Shown: positions 18,048 to 27,243 of the stretch, in pieces
Numbering within the stretch: position 1 is the first letter of the stretch
How the letters are laid out: every line of letters starts with the position of its first letter
NCBI RefSeq assembly: GCF_015476115.1
Contig: NZ_CP064295.1
Coordinates: 3,404,001-3,468,000 of the forward strand
Source of the DNA: Aegicerativicinus sediminis
Lineage (GTDB): Bacteria > Bacteroidota > Bacteroidia > Flavobacteriales > Flavobacteriaceae
Length of the DNA: 64,000 bases
Direction: 5' to 3'
The notes under the pieces: generated by a model
Database searches by the model: none
What the model saw: the letters and a program-made list of their open reading frames with translations, nothing else
Told to the model about the DNA's origin: nothing
Made by a program: the position numbers and the translations under genes

Positions 18048-19181
18048 ATGAAAAGAAGACTTATTACGGTTTTTATCTGTTTCCAAATACTTTCATGTAG
18101 TACCGATGATGGTGGTGGAGTACAGGTAGGTGGTCCTACAGGTCCATCTACTGGTGGAGGTGAAACAGGAGATCCCTTTTTATATGAACCTACTGATAAT
18201 TTACAAGATTTAGCAAGCTTTCCGATAGGGAACATCGTTTCCGCACAACGAATAGCTTCTTCTACAGCTAACGATTTCAGGGATTTATTGTCAAAGGATT
18301 ATAACAGTATTACGGCTGAAAATGATATGAAAATGGCCAATATGTTTTTGGGTCCAGATAATTTTGATTTTAGTGATGGCGATGCTATCGTTGCCTTTGC
18401 CAAAACAAATGGCATGAGAGTCCATGGACATGCTTTAATTTGGCATCCGTCATATGCTATTCCGGATTGGCTTGAGAATTTTAGTGGAACTGATGAAGAA
18501 TTTTCAGCCCATATTGAAAATTATATAAAAACTACAGTAGCTCATTTTGCCCAAGAAAAGGACACCAACGGAAATTCTATAGTTACAGGATGGGATGTTG
18601 TTAATGAATATTTTGATGGAAATGCTATAAGATCTACACTTTTTACCCAAAGAATGGGTCAGAATTATATTGAGAAAATTTTTCAATGGGCACGTGAAGC
18701 AGATCCTGATGTATTATTGTTCTATAATGATTATAATATTGCTGGTCAGACTGATAAACGGAATGCAATTCTATCCATGGCATCAAATTTTAAAACTAAT
18801 GGTATTCCTATTGATGGAATAGGAATGCAAATGCACTTGAGTTTAACCTGGCCATCATCTCAAGAAATTTCACAGGCATTAACTGATGTGGCCAATGCTG
18901 GATTATTAGTACATATTTCTGAGTTGGATATAGGAGTAAATCCAAATGATGATATCACTAGTCTAACTCTAAATCGTGCACAACAACAAGAAGATCATTA
19001 TAAACATGTTACGTCTGAATATACTTCAATTGTTCCAGCTAGTCAACAGTATGGTATTACTATTTGGGGTGTAAGAGATCAGGATAGTTGGAGGTATGAT
19101 GGGGGAACCGAATGGGCATTGCTTTATAACTCAAACTATGAATTTAAAATTGCACATCGCGGATTTGCGGATGGGCTTTAA
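18048..19181 (+). CDS. GH10 endo-1,4-beta-xylanase, surface lipoprotein
   Basis: 377 residues from ATG 18048. The longer frame starts with TTG 13 codons upstream and would spoil the signal peptide. Lipobox ILSC gives Cys17, followed by an acidic/Gly-rich linker (STDDGGG), which is the usual surface-export context in Bacteroidota. The GH10 catalytic domain (about 50-377) shows SITAENDMKMANM, HGHALIWH, the acid/base E187 in WDVVNEYF and nucleophile E292 in HISELDIGV. It cuts the xylan backbone. Operator A controls it, and a GH30 gene follows 241 bases downstream. Confidence 0.93.
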   Translation: MKRRLITVFICFQILSCSTDDGGGVQVGGPTGPSTGGGETGDPFLYEPTDNLQDLASFPIGNIVSAQRIASSTANDFRDLLSKDYNSITAENDMKMANMFLGPDNFDFSDGDAIVAFAKTNGMRVHGHALIWHPSYAIPDWLENFSGTDEEFSAHIENYIKTTVAHFAQEKDTNGNSIVTGWDVVNEYFDGNAIRSTLFTQRMGQNYIEKIFQWAREADPDVLLFYNDYNIAGQTDKRNAILSMASNFKTNGIPIDGIGMQMHLSLTWPSSQEISQALTDVANAGLLVHISELDIGVNPNDDITSLTLNRAQQQEDHYKHVTSEYTSIVPASQQYGITIWGVRDQDSWRYDGGTEWALLYNSNYEFKIAHRGFADGL

Positions 19182-19422
19182 TCATAAACATTTATAGCCA
19201 AGCTTTTAGACATTTTGTTAGATTCGATTTATCAGAAAAGGGAACTGAATGCCTCATTATCGAACTTATAAAACGCTTCAGGTCACTTATAAAGTCAAGA
19301 ATACTCAGTTTTTCACCATGTTCGGCAACTAGATATTACAGGCTTTTTAACAGCTAGATTATTATAATTAATACGACAAACAAGTTGAATAAACACTAAT
19401 TACAATTTGAAATAATTATTAA

Positions 19423-20736
19423 ATGAAAACACTTAAACAAATTTTTATACTCATAGTATTAATCCTAAGTTTCAATTGTAGTAGTGATGATAGTGGTGAC
19501 GATACTGTAGGCGGGCCTACACCAACACCAAATCCAACAGACCCAACAGTATTACAATCTGATGCTTCCATAATTAAACCTTCAGAGGTTAAGCAGAATA
19601 TCAGTGGTTTTGGCGCAGCAACGGTTTTTAGGCTTGAAAACCCTCTTAGTGCTTCAGATATGGACAAGTTATTCGGAACAGATAATGGTGAAGTTGGCCT
19701 ATCAATGTTAAGAATACGGGTTGCCACAGATAATTATTCTAGAGGTATAGAGCTTGGACATGCCCAAATGGCAAAAGCCCGAGGCGCAAAAGTTATGGCC
19801 ACACCATGGAGTCCACCGGCCGAAATGAAAACGAATAACAATTTGGTTGGTGGTTCATTAAAAACGGATTCATATGAAGATTATGCAAATTACTTAAATG
19901 ATTTTACTAGTTATATGAACACCAATGGTGCTCCTCTTGATGCAATAGGTATCCAAAATGAAGGTGATTACCAGGTAAGTTATGAGTCCTGTGATTGGAC
20001 AGCGGTACAGGTAAAGGATTTTGTTAGGGATTATGGACAGCTTATAACAAATACCAAAGTCATATCTCCTGAATCATTTCAGTTTAGACATGAGCATACA
20101 GATTTAATGTTAAATGACCCACAAGCAGTAAATAATGTTGATATTATAGGTGGGCACATTTATGGAACGCAATTACAAAATTATCCTTACCCTTTGGCTT
20201 TGGAAAAAGGAAAAGAATTATGGATGACCGAACACTACACTACTAGTGACAGAAGCGCCAATTTATGGCCTGACGCTCTTTTGGTTGGAAAAGAAATACA
20301 TAACTGCATGGTAATAGGTCAGTATAGTGCCTATATATGGTGGTATGGCAAAAGGTATTATGGCTTTATTGGGGATGGGGAAGAAGGTACAGGAAATGGA
20401 GTGGTAACTAAGCGTGGATATGTAATGTCTAATTTTTCAAAATTTATTCGTCCTGGATACAAAAGAATCGAAGCTGGGGAAAATCCTCAAACCGATGTAT
20501 TTGTAAGTGCCTATTCAGGCGATGGTAAAACAGTTATTGTAGCCATAAATGAATCAGGCCAAACCAAGGAACAGCAGTTTGTAATTACTGGAACCAATAG
20601 CACTAATGTAACTCCTTATATTACAAGTGCTTCTAAAAATCTCGAGTCTCAAGAAACTGTCAATATTGTATCAAGCATTGATGCATTTCTATATAATCTT
20701 CCACCCAATAGTATAACAACTTTCATAACTAATTAA
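19423..20736 (+). CDS. GH30 family glucuronoxylanase-like lipoprotein
   Basis: 437 residues with lipobox LSFNC (Cys19) followed by SSDDSGDD. The GH30 (beta/alpha)8 domain and side beta-domain show ISGFGAATVF, MLRIRVATDN, ATPWSPPAEMKT, acid/base E180 in GIQNEGDY and nucleophile E270 in LWMTEHYTTS. The WWYGKRYYG segment (306-314) corresponds to the loop that in GH30_8 enzymes holds the Arg reading the methylglucuronic acid branch. Subfamily 8 endo-glucuronoxylanase is therefore the best guess. It probably shares the transcript of the preceding GH10 gene, since no operator of its own is visible in the 241-base gap. Confidence 0.85.
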   Translation: MKTLKQIFILIVLILSFNCSSDDSGDDTVGGPTPTPNPTDPTVLQSDASIIKPSEVKQNISGFGAATVFRLENPLSASDMDKLFGTDNGEVGLSMLRIRVATDNYSRGIELGHAQMAKARGAKVMATPWSPPAEMKTNNNLVGGSLKTDSYEDYANYLNDFTSYMNTNGAPLDAIGIQNEGDYQVSYESCDWTAVQVKDFVRDYGQLITNTKVISPESFQFRHEHTDLMLNDPQAVNNVDIIGGHIYGTQLQNYPYPLALEKGKELWMTEHYTTSDRSANLWPDALLVGKEIHNCMVIGQYSAYIWWYGKRYYGFIGDGEEGTGNGVVTKRGYVMSNFSKFIRPGYKRIEAGENPQTDVFVSAYSGDGKTVIVAINESGQTKEQQFVITGTNSTNVTPYITSASKNLESQETVNIVSSIDAFLYNLPPNSITTFITN

Positions 20737-20900
20737 TAAGCAGCATAAAAAAGGAAAATTATTAACTAATGTATGGTGGGAGTTAAAATATTCAATGTTG
20801 GCACTGTTTTTATTATTTCAAAACACCGGAGGAACTGTTTAATTTAGTTTTAGAATATAAAAACCTTAAGTACTTCCATACTTTAATAATATCATCATTT

Positions 20901-20935
20901 AAAAAACCGCTTGTCAATGACAAGCGGTTTTTTAA
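20901..20935. terminator. strong bidirectional terminator
   Basis: A perfect 15-bp stem (20901-20915 with 20919-20933, AAAAAACCGCTTGTC / GACAAGCGGTTTTTT) with a 3-base loop. It has A-rich and T-rich sides, so it works in both directions. It separates the GH30 gene from the convergent TIG/CBM gene. Confidence 0.95.
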
Positions 20936-20975
20936 ATTAAATATTAAAGTTTCTAACTTAAAGAAATATTAAGTG

Positions 20976-22508
20976 TTATTGCACAAGACTCACTTCTAAA
21001 TCATCTATATAAATAACTCCGCCTACATTTCCATCATAACTCATACTAATTGCAAATCGAGCATTATTAGGGCCTGCATTAGTTGTACTTGCAGTAAATT
21101 CATAAGTCACCTCGGTCCACTGATTGTTTGTAAATGCAGATTCTGGAGCAGCCCATTCTGCCCATCCTGGATCACCACCTTGATCTATAGCCACCTTTAT
21201 GTTAGATATTCCTGACCCTTTAAACCACACACTTAGACGATAAGTTTTTCCATCCTCTACTGTCATACTTGAAGTAGGTTGTATATCCCAAGGGTTTGTG
21301 CCAATTTCATTTATTGTCATTTTTACGCTTTTATCTCCATCGTGACTTTCAGCATCCGTAATTTCACCACTAGCACGAGTTCCGTTTAATCCTCCCCATC
21401 CAGTTACACCATCAGCAGTTCCCAAAGCAGAATCCTCGAAACTACCATTTGTGTTAATTGGTGGTGGGGGTGGCGTGCCTGTTTGAATCAATGTAATATT
21501 ATCAACGAAATAAACAGCATTTGCAATTACACCAAGATCTAAAACTGCTCTAGTTTGTTCTGCATTAGCCGTGAATAACCACTCAATTTGCTGCCACTCA
21601 CCAGTAATGTCATAATTTCCACTATACATTGCGTCAGGATTTGTTGAAAATCTAATGTTTCCACCAACACCTGGAGAACCAGCTTGTGCTTTTATCCAAA
21701 TAGATAATGAATATTCAGCGCCTACTACGGTAGGCACTGGATCACTTACAAATTGGGTTCTCCAAGCATCTCCTCCAGCGCCAACGGCCTTTAAAGATCG
21801 CCCAAAATAGGCTTCACCAGTAGATGTAGTAGCTGTCATTCCATCACCACCATTCCATTTACCCCAATTATTGAAATTATCTCCATCACCTGATTCTAAT
21901 CCTCCATTTAATAGCAGATTATCACCAAACCAAAATTTTCCTGAAGCTATGGCTTCACCACCTGTTGTTGTTACTTTAACCTCAGAGGGAACATTCGGCG
22001 GAAGACCTGCAGGAATGGTTATTTTCAATTCCGTAGCTGTAGAGGAAACAACAATTGCTTCGATGTCTCCCACAGTAACTGACTGAAGATTATCCAAAGA
22101 TGTCCCAACAATCGTTAATTCATCTCCCTCTCCCGCAGCACTAGTAGAAATTGCTGAAATAATTGGAAATGGTCTTGGGGTTATCGTGATATTGTTTGTG
22201 ACTATATACCCCTTAGGCATCACCAAAGTAACCAATTTGTCACCAATTGGCATGGATTCCGATATCGTAAATTTTATCATACCTCCATCCAATTCATAAG
22301 GAATTTGATCGTTATCTATAAATACAAAACGAACTTCATTCAAATTACTGCCCTCAATAATTACCTGGTCGCCAGGGAAAATTACATTTGGCTGAACACT
22401 GTTAATAACTACTTCAGCTATAAGAGAATCGTCATCCTCACAACTTATTGCAAAAACAATTGGTATAATCAGCAAAAAGGTCCTGATAAATTTTAGAGTT
22501 TTTAACAT
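20976..22508 (-). CDS. surface glycan-binding lipoprotein: two TIG/IPT domains plus two CBM4/9-like modules
   Basis: 510 residues from ATG 22508 (another in-frame start lies 12 bases upstream). Lipobox AISC gives Cys23, followed by EDDDS. The order is: TIG/IPT domain 1 (about 30-110; VQPNVIFPGDQVIIEGSNL), TIG/IPT domain 2 (about 113-190; AAGEGDELTIVGTSL, TVGDIEAIVV), then CBM4/9-like jelly-roll modules at about 192-340 (LLLNGGLESGDG, WIKAQAG) and 350-510 (NTNGSFEDSALG, GKTYRLSVWFKGSG, YIDDLEVSLVQ). No catalytic domain is visible. It probably binds xylan at the cell surface and has its own operator-controlled promoter, away from SusD. Confidence 0.82.
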   Translation of the reverse strand: MLKTLKFIRTFLLIIPIVFAISCEDDDSLIAEVVINSVQPNVIFPGDQVIIEGSNLNEVRFVFIDNDQIPYELDGGMIKFTISESMPIGDKLVTLVMPKGYIVTNNITITPRPFPIISAISTSAAGEGDELTIVGTSLDNLQSVTVGDIEAIVVSSTATELKITIPAGLPPNVPSEVKVTTTGGEAIASGKFWFGDNLLLNGGLESGDGDNFNNWGKWNGGDGMTATTSTGEAYFGRSLKAVGAGGDAWRTQFVSDPVPTVVGAEYSLSIWIKAQAGSPGVGGNIRFSTNPDAMYSGNYDITGEWQQIEWLFTANAEQTRAVLDLGVIANAVYFVDNITLIQTGTPPPPPINTNGSFEDSALGTADGVTGWGGLNGTRASGEITDAESHDGDKSVKMTINEIGTNPWDIQPTSSMTVEDGKTYRLSVWFKGSGISNIKVAIDQGGDPGWAEWAAPESAFTNNQWTEVTYEFTASTTNAGPNNARFAISMSYDGNVGGVIYIDDLEVSLVQ

Positions 22509-22760
22509 GATTTTAAACACTTTTATTAGTTAGTAAATTATATGCTTATGATTAATTTAATGAAATAAATTATTCCTTTTAGCCAAAATGCCGTCGTCAT
22601 TTATCAATTTCTTTCAATTCAACATAAATGAATTATAAAAAATTACACAGGATATCTTAAACAAGAACTTATTGCTGGTTCATTCACCTGTTACATCATA
22701 ATTGTTAGGTACCAAATTTGCATTAATACCAAAAAAAGTATTGAAAAATTACGCTTATTG

Positions 22761-22798
22761 TAAATATACATAATATATTGTTTGACGCAACCGATTGT
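22761..22798 (-). promoter_or_regulatory. LacI-type operator B with promoter of TIG/CBM gene
   Basis: In the 477-bp divergent gap 22509-22985. Operator GCAACCGATTGT lies at 22787-22798. Read on the minus strand its TTG (22790-22788) is followed after 19 bases by TATATTTA (22768-22761), 7 of 8 to TAnnTTTG. The promoter therefore points to the binding lipoprotein. On the plus strand I find no convincing -7 box at the right distance for the carbamoyltransferase. Confidence 0.68.
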
Positions 22799-22985
22799 CT
22801 AGATTTTTTTACCATGATTTTCTAATTTATGATCTTATCAGAATGTCAATGGTTTTACCTGGAATTATAAAAAAGGAATTAGAGACTAAATCCTAACAAA
22901 AACTAACCGAATTCAACTCAAAAAATATTATAAAGTGTATCTTAACCCTTTTAGATATAATTGTAATAATTAGATTTAATTTTTG

Positions 22986-24785
22986 ATGAAAATCCTCGGA
23001 ATATCTGCTTACTACCATGATTCAGCAGCAGCAATTGTTGAAAATGGAATGGTTCTTTGTGCGGCCCAAGAAGAGCGGTTTTCTCGTATTAAAAATGATG
23101 CTGCATTTCCAATTGAAGCAATACAATTTTGTTTAGAGGAATCGGGTTTTACTTTTGAAGATATTGATCTAATCGCGTTTTACGATAAACCCTTTTTAAA
23201 ATTTGAAAGACTTTTAGAGACTTATTATGCATTTGCTCCGAAAGGATTTATTTCATTTTCCAAAGCAATGCCTTTATGGCTTAAGGAAAAGCTTTTCATA
23301 AAACAGTTTATTCGCAAAAAAATTAAAGAATTAGGAGCCACCAATCATAGAAGCATTCCCATTAATTTTCCAGAACATCATTTGTCTCATGCCGCTAGTG
23401 CCTTTTACACTTCTCCTTTTAATGAGTGTGCATATCTAACAATCGATGGAGTAGGAGAATGGACCACCTCCTCTTATGGAGTGGCTAAAGGTGAAAGCGG
23501 GATTGAGGTTCTTGGGGAATTGCATTTTCCAGATTCCCTAGGATTGTTTTATTCCTCATTTACTTATTATTTAGGGTTTGAAGTGAATTCTGGTGAATAT
23601 AAAATGATGGGATTGGCACCATACAGTAAACCAGAAAGTGAGCAAGTAATAAATTTTAAAGAATTAATAAAACAATTTTTAGTAAGCATTAAGCCAGATG
23701 GTTCCATTAAACTGAATATGGAATATTTTGAATTTGCAGTTGGTTTGAAAATGGTTAACCTTAAAAAATGGGTACAATTATTTGGATTTAGCAGACGATT
23801 ACCTGAAGAAAAACTCTTACAGATACACGCAGATTTAGCCCTAGCTGCCCAAAAGGTATTGGAAGAAATTTTATCCCTGCTTATAAAGCATATAAAAAAT
23901 ATAACAAATAAAGAAAACTTATGCATGGCTGGTGGGGTAGCTTTAAATTGTGTGGCCAATTCAGAACTTTATAACAAGGACCTCTTCAAAGATATTTACA
24001 TACAACCTGCCGCAGGTGATGCAGGAGGAGCTCTAGGAGCTGCATTGGCAAGTTGTTTTATCCATCAAGATTTAAAATTTAGAGGGTTACAAAAACCGTT
24101 TAATATCTATTTGGGACCAAAATTTTCTAATCTTGAGATAGAGCGTGTTTTAAAATCGAAAAAGTGTGATTACAAATATTTTGAAAATAGAAAAGAGCTA
24201 ACGGAAATTGTAGCTAAATATATTTTTGATAAAAAAGTTATCGGTTGGTTTCAAGGAGCAACAGAGTTTGGACCACGTGCCTTAGGAAATCGAAGCATTT
24301 TGGCAGATGCCACTGATCCTGAAATGCAATCTAAGCTAAATATGAAAATTAAATTTAGGGAAGGATTCAGGCCTTTTGCGCCTGCCGTTTGCGAGGAAGA
24401 TTACGACGACTACTTTGAAAGTGGGAAACAATCTTATTACATGTTATTTACAAGTAAGATTAAGAAGGGTTTAAGAAAAAACCTTCCTGATGGTTTCGAT
24501 GATTTCAGTTTAGGGGATAAAAGAACATTTTCCAAATCTACCTTACCCGCTATAACCCATATAGATTTTTCCGCCAGGGTTCAAGTGGTTAAAAAAGATA
24601 TGAATCCTGGATTTTGGGAATTGATTCAAGCTTATAAAAAGTTCAGTGGAATTGGGGTCCTTATAAATACAAGTTTTAATGTTAAGGATGAACCTATAGT
24701 AAATACACCTCTAGATGCCTATAATTGCTTTATGAAATCTGGCATAGATGTATTAGTTTTGGAGAACTACCTAATAGTAAAGTAA
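22986..24785 (+). CDS. NodU/CmcH-family carbamoyltransferase
   Basis: 599 residues from ATG 22986 (TTG lies one codon earlier). The N-terminal Kae1/ASKHA-like domain starts MKILGISAYYHDSAAAIVEN, has QEERFSRIKND, and binds metal through HHLSHAASAFY. A glycine motif MAGGVALNC follows. The C-terminal YrdC-like half has EFGPRALGNRSILAD and FRPFAPAVCEEDY. The family transfers a carbamoyl group from carbamoyl phosphate to a hydroxyl of a sugar or small molecule. It is followed without a gap by DUF5989 and SxtJ genes, a module also found in saxitoxin-type clusters. The acceptor here is unknown. Confidence 0.92.
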   Translation: MKILGISAYYHDSAAAIVENGMVLCAAQEERFSRIKNDAAFPIEAIQFCLEESGFTFEDIDLIAFYDKPFLKFERLLETYYAFAPKGFISFSKAMPLWLKEKLFIKQFIRKKIKELGATNHRSIPINFPEHHLSHAASAFYTSPFNECAYLTIDGVGEWTTSSYGVAKGESGIEVLGELHFPDSLGLFYSSFTYYLGFEVNSGEYKMMGLAPYSKPESEQVINFKELIKQFLVSIKPDGSIKLNMEYFEFAVGLKMVNLKKWVQLFGFSRRLPEEKLLQIHADLALAAQKVLEEILSLLIKHIKNITNKENLCMAGGVALNCVANSELYNKDLFKDIYIQPAAGDAGGALGAALASCFIHQDLKFRGLQKPFNIYLGPKFSNLEIERVLKSKKCDYKYFENRKELTEIVAKYIFDKKVIGWFQGATEFGPRALGNRSILADATDPEMQSKLNMKIKFREGFRPFAPAVCEEDYDDYFESGKQSYYMLFTSKIKKGLRKNLPDGFDDFSLGDKRTFSKSTLPAITHIDFSARVQVVKKDMNPGFWELIQAYKKFSGIGVLINTSFNVKDEPIVNTPLDAYNCFMKSGIDVLVLENYLIVK

Positions 24786-24935
24786 ATGGAATTTATTAGT
24801 GAGTTTTTTTTATTCTTAAAAGAGCGAAAAAAATGGTGGTTGGTACCCCTAATAATCATTTTTGTTTTATTTGGGATATTAATCTTTTTCACGAGCAGTT
24901 CCGCTCTTGCCCCATTCATATATACTTTATTTTAA
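24786..24935 (+). CDS. DUF5989-like small membrane protein
   Basis: A 49-residue reading frame whose ATG directly follows the carbamoyltransferase stop and whose TAA ends one base before the next start. It encodes a short amphipathic start (MEFISEFFLFLKERKKWW) and one membrane helix (about 20-35, VPLIIIFVLFGILIFF), ending in a conserved-looking SSSALAPFIYTLF. This matches the DUF5989 family, which accompanies carbamoyltransferase and SxtJ genes. Tight packing makes it part of one operon. Function is unknown; it probably helps anchor a membrane complex. Confidence 0.8.
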   Translation: MEFISEFFLFLKERKKWWLVPLIIIFVLFGILIFFTSSSALAPFIYTLF

Positions 24936-24936
24936 T

Positions 24937-25296
24937 ATGACTAGAGAAAAGGGCCTAGAAACCATCATAGTTTTAACTTTAGTTTCACTCGTTGTTTATT
25001 TAAAGTTTCCCAATCCATGGCTGATTTATTTAAGCCTAGCCCTTCTTGTAACAGGAACTATATCAACTAAAGCAACTTTATTTATAGGGGCCGTTTGGTT
25101 TAAATTTTCGCACTATTTCGGTATGGTAATGAATGTTGTAATCATGGGGATTATTTTTTACCTATTCCTTACACCATTGGCTTTGGTACAGAGAATTGTT
25201 GGTAAAAATAAATTGAGAATAAAACCCTATGGTGATTCATTTTTTCAACAGCGCCAACATCTATTTACAAAAAAGGATATTGAAAAACCTTGGTAG
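24937..25296 (+). CDS. SxtJ family membrane protein
   Basis: 119 residues from ATG 24937; the longer frame begins with TTG inside the DUF5989 gene. Hydrophobic segments lie at about 8-22, 26-44 and 64-85. The conserved-looking core is FIGAVWFKFSHYFGMVMN followed by a basic tail (RIVGKNKLRIKP). This is the SxtJ family, always next to a carbamoyltransferase. The gene ends 3 bases before the stop of the convergent SGNH/TPR gene, with no room for a hairpin between them. The molecular role is not known. Confidence 0.82.
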   Translation: MTREKGLETIIVLTLVSLVVYLKFPNPWLIYLSLALLVTGTISTKATLFIGAVWFKFSHYFGMVMNVVIMGIIFYLFLTPLALVQRIVGKNKLRIKPYGDSFFQQRQHLFTKKDIEKPW

Positions 25297-25299
25297 ATT

Positions 25300-27105
25300 T
25301 TAGTCCTTAAAAAGCTCCATTGATTTGAATTCTTCAATAACCTTGTCGAAATCTTTTACTTCAAATCCTTTATTTTGAGCATTCTTTAGCGTTTTCTTCG
25401 CTAAACCGTTTTTGTTTAAACCCACAAAGGCTAGTGCTAGTTGATTTGCAGAAAGGGCAGAAGGCTCAATTGAATTTAACTTTGAAAAGTAAAATGCGGC
25501 TTTTTTATAATCCATCATTTTGAGGCACATAGTTCCGGCCATTTCGTAAACCTTTCCCTGCTCGGGATATTCAAAAATTAACGTTTGGGCAACTTGCAAT
25601 GCTTTTTCATATTTCCCATCACTATTATACATGTTATAAGCCATAGCCATAGCATCGTCCCATTTAATAATATTTTGATTTATGTCTTGGGCGAGTTTTA
25701 ATTCTCTGTATTTCCCTTTTGTGTTATTATCGAAAACGGAATCAATTTCCTGGTTTGAATTTAGGTTATAAGGCCATGAAATTTTTAATTTATCAATCAC
25801 AATTATTCCTTGTATGGAATCAATCCGAGAAACAGGAATATCGCGTATAGCCTCATTAAATGATATATAATTACTCCAATCATTAAATAAATCCAATTCT
25901 TTTATTTTCTCATAAAACGCATCGGCCATTAGAAATTGACCTTTAATATTTGGGTGTACGTGTTCTGTCATTAATTCATTACCTACAATGTTAGAGGGTG
26001 AATGTTTGATAAATACTGTTTCCATATCTACCAATGGAAATTTGTACTTACTGGCCTTCTTTTGAATAATTTCATTGATTTTTTCTGGGGCACGGAACCT
26101 CAATAAATCTAATTCTTTGGCCAAATGAAGATATTTCTGTGCAGAATCTTTATTTTCTTGAAGATAACTTCTTCCTAATATATAGGCAGCTTTAGCATTT
26201 GAAGATGCAGTTTTTTTTATGATGTTATCTTGATAATCAACATTATTACGAAATTCAGTTTCATTTGGAAGGCCTTCACTTATAAAGGGTTGTATATCTT
26301 TTTCATTACTTACAACAGTTGATAATATAACTGGGATTTCATAGTTATTATATTTGGATAATAGTTTATCTAAATTACTTTGAAATTGATCCAACCCATC
26401 CTGATAAACTTTAGAATCTAATGGAATACGTTGTTCTTTAGCCATAACTTCCATTAATGTTGTAGTTCTTTCAGATGGTTTTTGAAAACTAGAGCTGGAG
26501 ATTTTATGGTAGGTATTTTCTAAAAGTTGGAAAAAACGCAACTTTTTTAATTTGAGGTAAGAACGAATTACAAAAGGAAACGAACCATAAGAAATTGAGG
26601 AACCAATTCCATAGGCGCCATAATATTCATTATGTCCAGCATAAATGATAACTAAATCTGGGTTTTGTTTTATAATATCGTTCGCAATATCTAGAAGTGT
26701 ATACGAATTTACAGCCGTCATCCCCGTATTTATGACTTCTACATTTTTGTCAGGAAATGTTAAGGATAACCTATGCTTTAGCATTCTAGGAAAAGATCCT
26801 CCTTTATAAAATGGAAAACCAACCACGGTTGAAGCCCCTTGAACAAAAACTCGAAAAGTACTATCCGTTTTTGTTTGTAAAAACAAGTCCGATTGGTTAT
26901 CTGATCGTAAATCGTCATCCTGAAAATATTTCTTAGCCATTTTCTTATTCATGACTAAGTAATCAGGCTTATTATCCATTGGTATTCTATGAAACAGCTG
27001 ATAATCTTCACCATACCCAACCATTCTTAATAAAACTTCAAGAATGAAAATGAAAATGAATGGGAGCGCAATGGCAATTAATTTAAAGACGACCTTTCTT
27101 TTCAT
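25300..27105 (-). CDS. membrane-anchored SGNH/GDSL-hydrolase-like protein with TPR tail
   Basis: 601 residues with an N-terminal signal-anchor (about 7-27, FKLIAIALPFIFIFILEVLL). The SGNH-like domain (about 84-395) has block I GAS (S92 in VQGASTVVGFP), block III N159 in YAGHNEYYG and block V His in EHVHPNIKGQ. C-terminal TPR-like helices (about 480-590: ALQVAQTLIFEYPEQGKVYE, KKAAFYFSKLNSIEPSA) follow. Proteins of this kind accompany carbamoyltransferase/SxtJ modules and may deacylate or acylate the same surface molecule (inference). It is convergent with SxtJ and is probably not part of xylan breakdown, although an acetylxylan esterase role cannot be excluded. Confidence 0.8.
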   Translation of the reverse strand: MKRKVVFKLIAIALPFIFIFILEVLLRMVGYGEDYQLFHRIPMDNKPDYLVMNKKMAKKYFQDDDLRSDNQSDLFLQTKTDSTFRVFVQGASTVVGFPFYKGGSFPRMLKHRLSLTFPDKNVEVINTGMTAVNSYTLLDIANDIIKQNPDLVIIYAGHNEYYGAYGIGSSISYGSFPFVIRSYLKLKKLRFFQLLENTYHKISSSSFQKPSERTTTLMEVMAKEQRIPLDSKVYQDGLDQFQSNLDKLLSKYNNYEIPVILSTVVSNEKDIQPFISEGLPNETEFRNNVDYQDNIIKKTASSNAKAAYILGRSYLQENKDSAQKYLHLAKELDLLRFRAPEKINEIIQKKASKYKFPLVDMETVFIKHSPSNIVGNELMTEHVHPNIKGQFLMADAFYEKIKELDLFNDWSNYISFNEAIRDIPVSRIDSIQGIIVIDKLKISWPYNLNSNQEIDSVFDNNTKGKYRELKLAQDINQNIIKWDDAMAMAYNMYNSDGKYEKALQVAQTLIFEYPEQGKVYEMAGTMCLKMMDYKKAAFYFSKLNSIEPSALSANQLALAFVGLNKNGLAKKTLKNAQNKGFEVKDFDKVIEEFKSMELFKD

Positions 27106-27161
27106 GAATAAAATTAACTATTGAAAACACTAAATAAGGGCATTTAAATGTATAAACTAAA

Positions 27162-27199
27162 TAAAAAAACTGCCTAAAGGTTCTTAATTCTTTAGGCAG
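27162..27199 (-). terminator. terminator of the SusC/SusD operon
   Basis: CTGCCTAAAG / CTTTAGGCAG (27170-27179 with 27190-27199) forms a perfect 10-bp stem with a 10-base loop. On the minus strand it is followed by a T7 run (27163-27169). It lies 45 bases after the SusD stop. Confidence 0.9.
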
Positions 27200-27243
27200 C
27201 ATTCATTTCTAACAAAACTAACTCAAATCAATTCTAAGCTATT

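Noticed and set aside
22971-22980. TAGATTTA as -7 box for the carbamoyltransferase gene
   Set aside because: It is only 8 bases before the start codon and has no TTG at 17-23 bases upstream, so it is unlikely to be the promoter.
25300-27105. SGNH/TPR protein as an acetyl-xylan esterase of the locus
   Set aside because: It has no operator, converges on the carbamoyltransferase module and resembles its partner proteins; esterase activity on xylan is possible but not supported.
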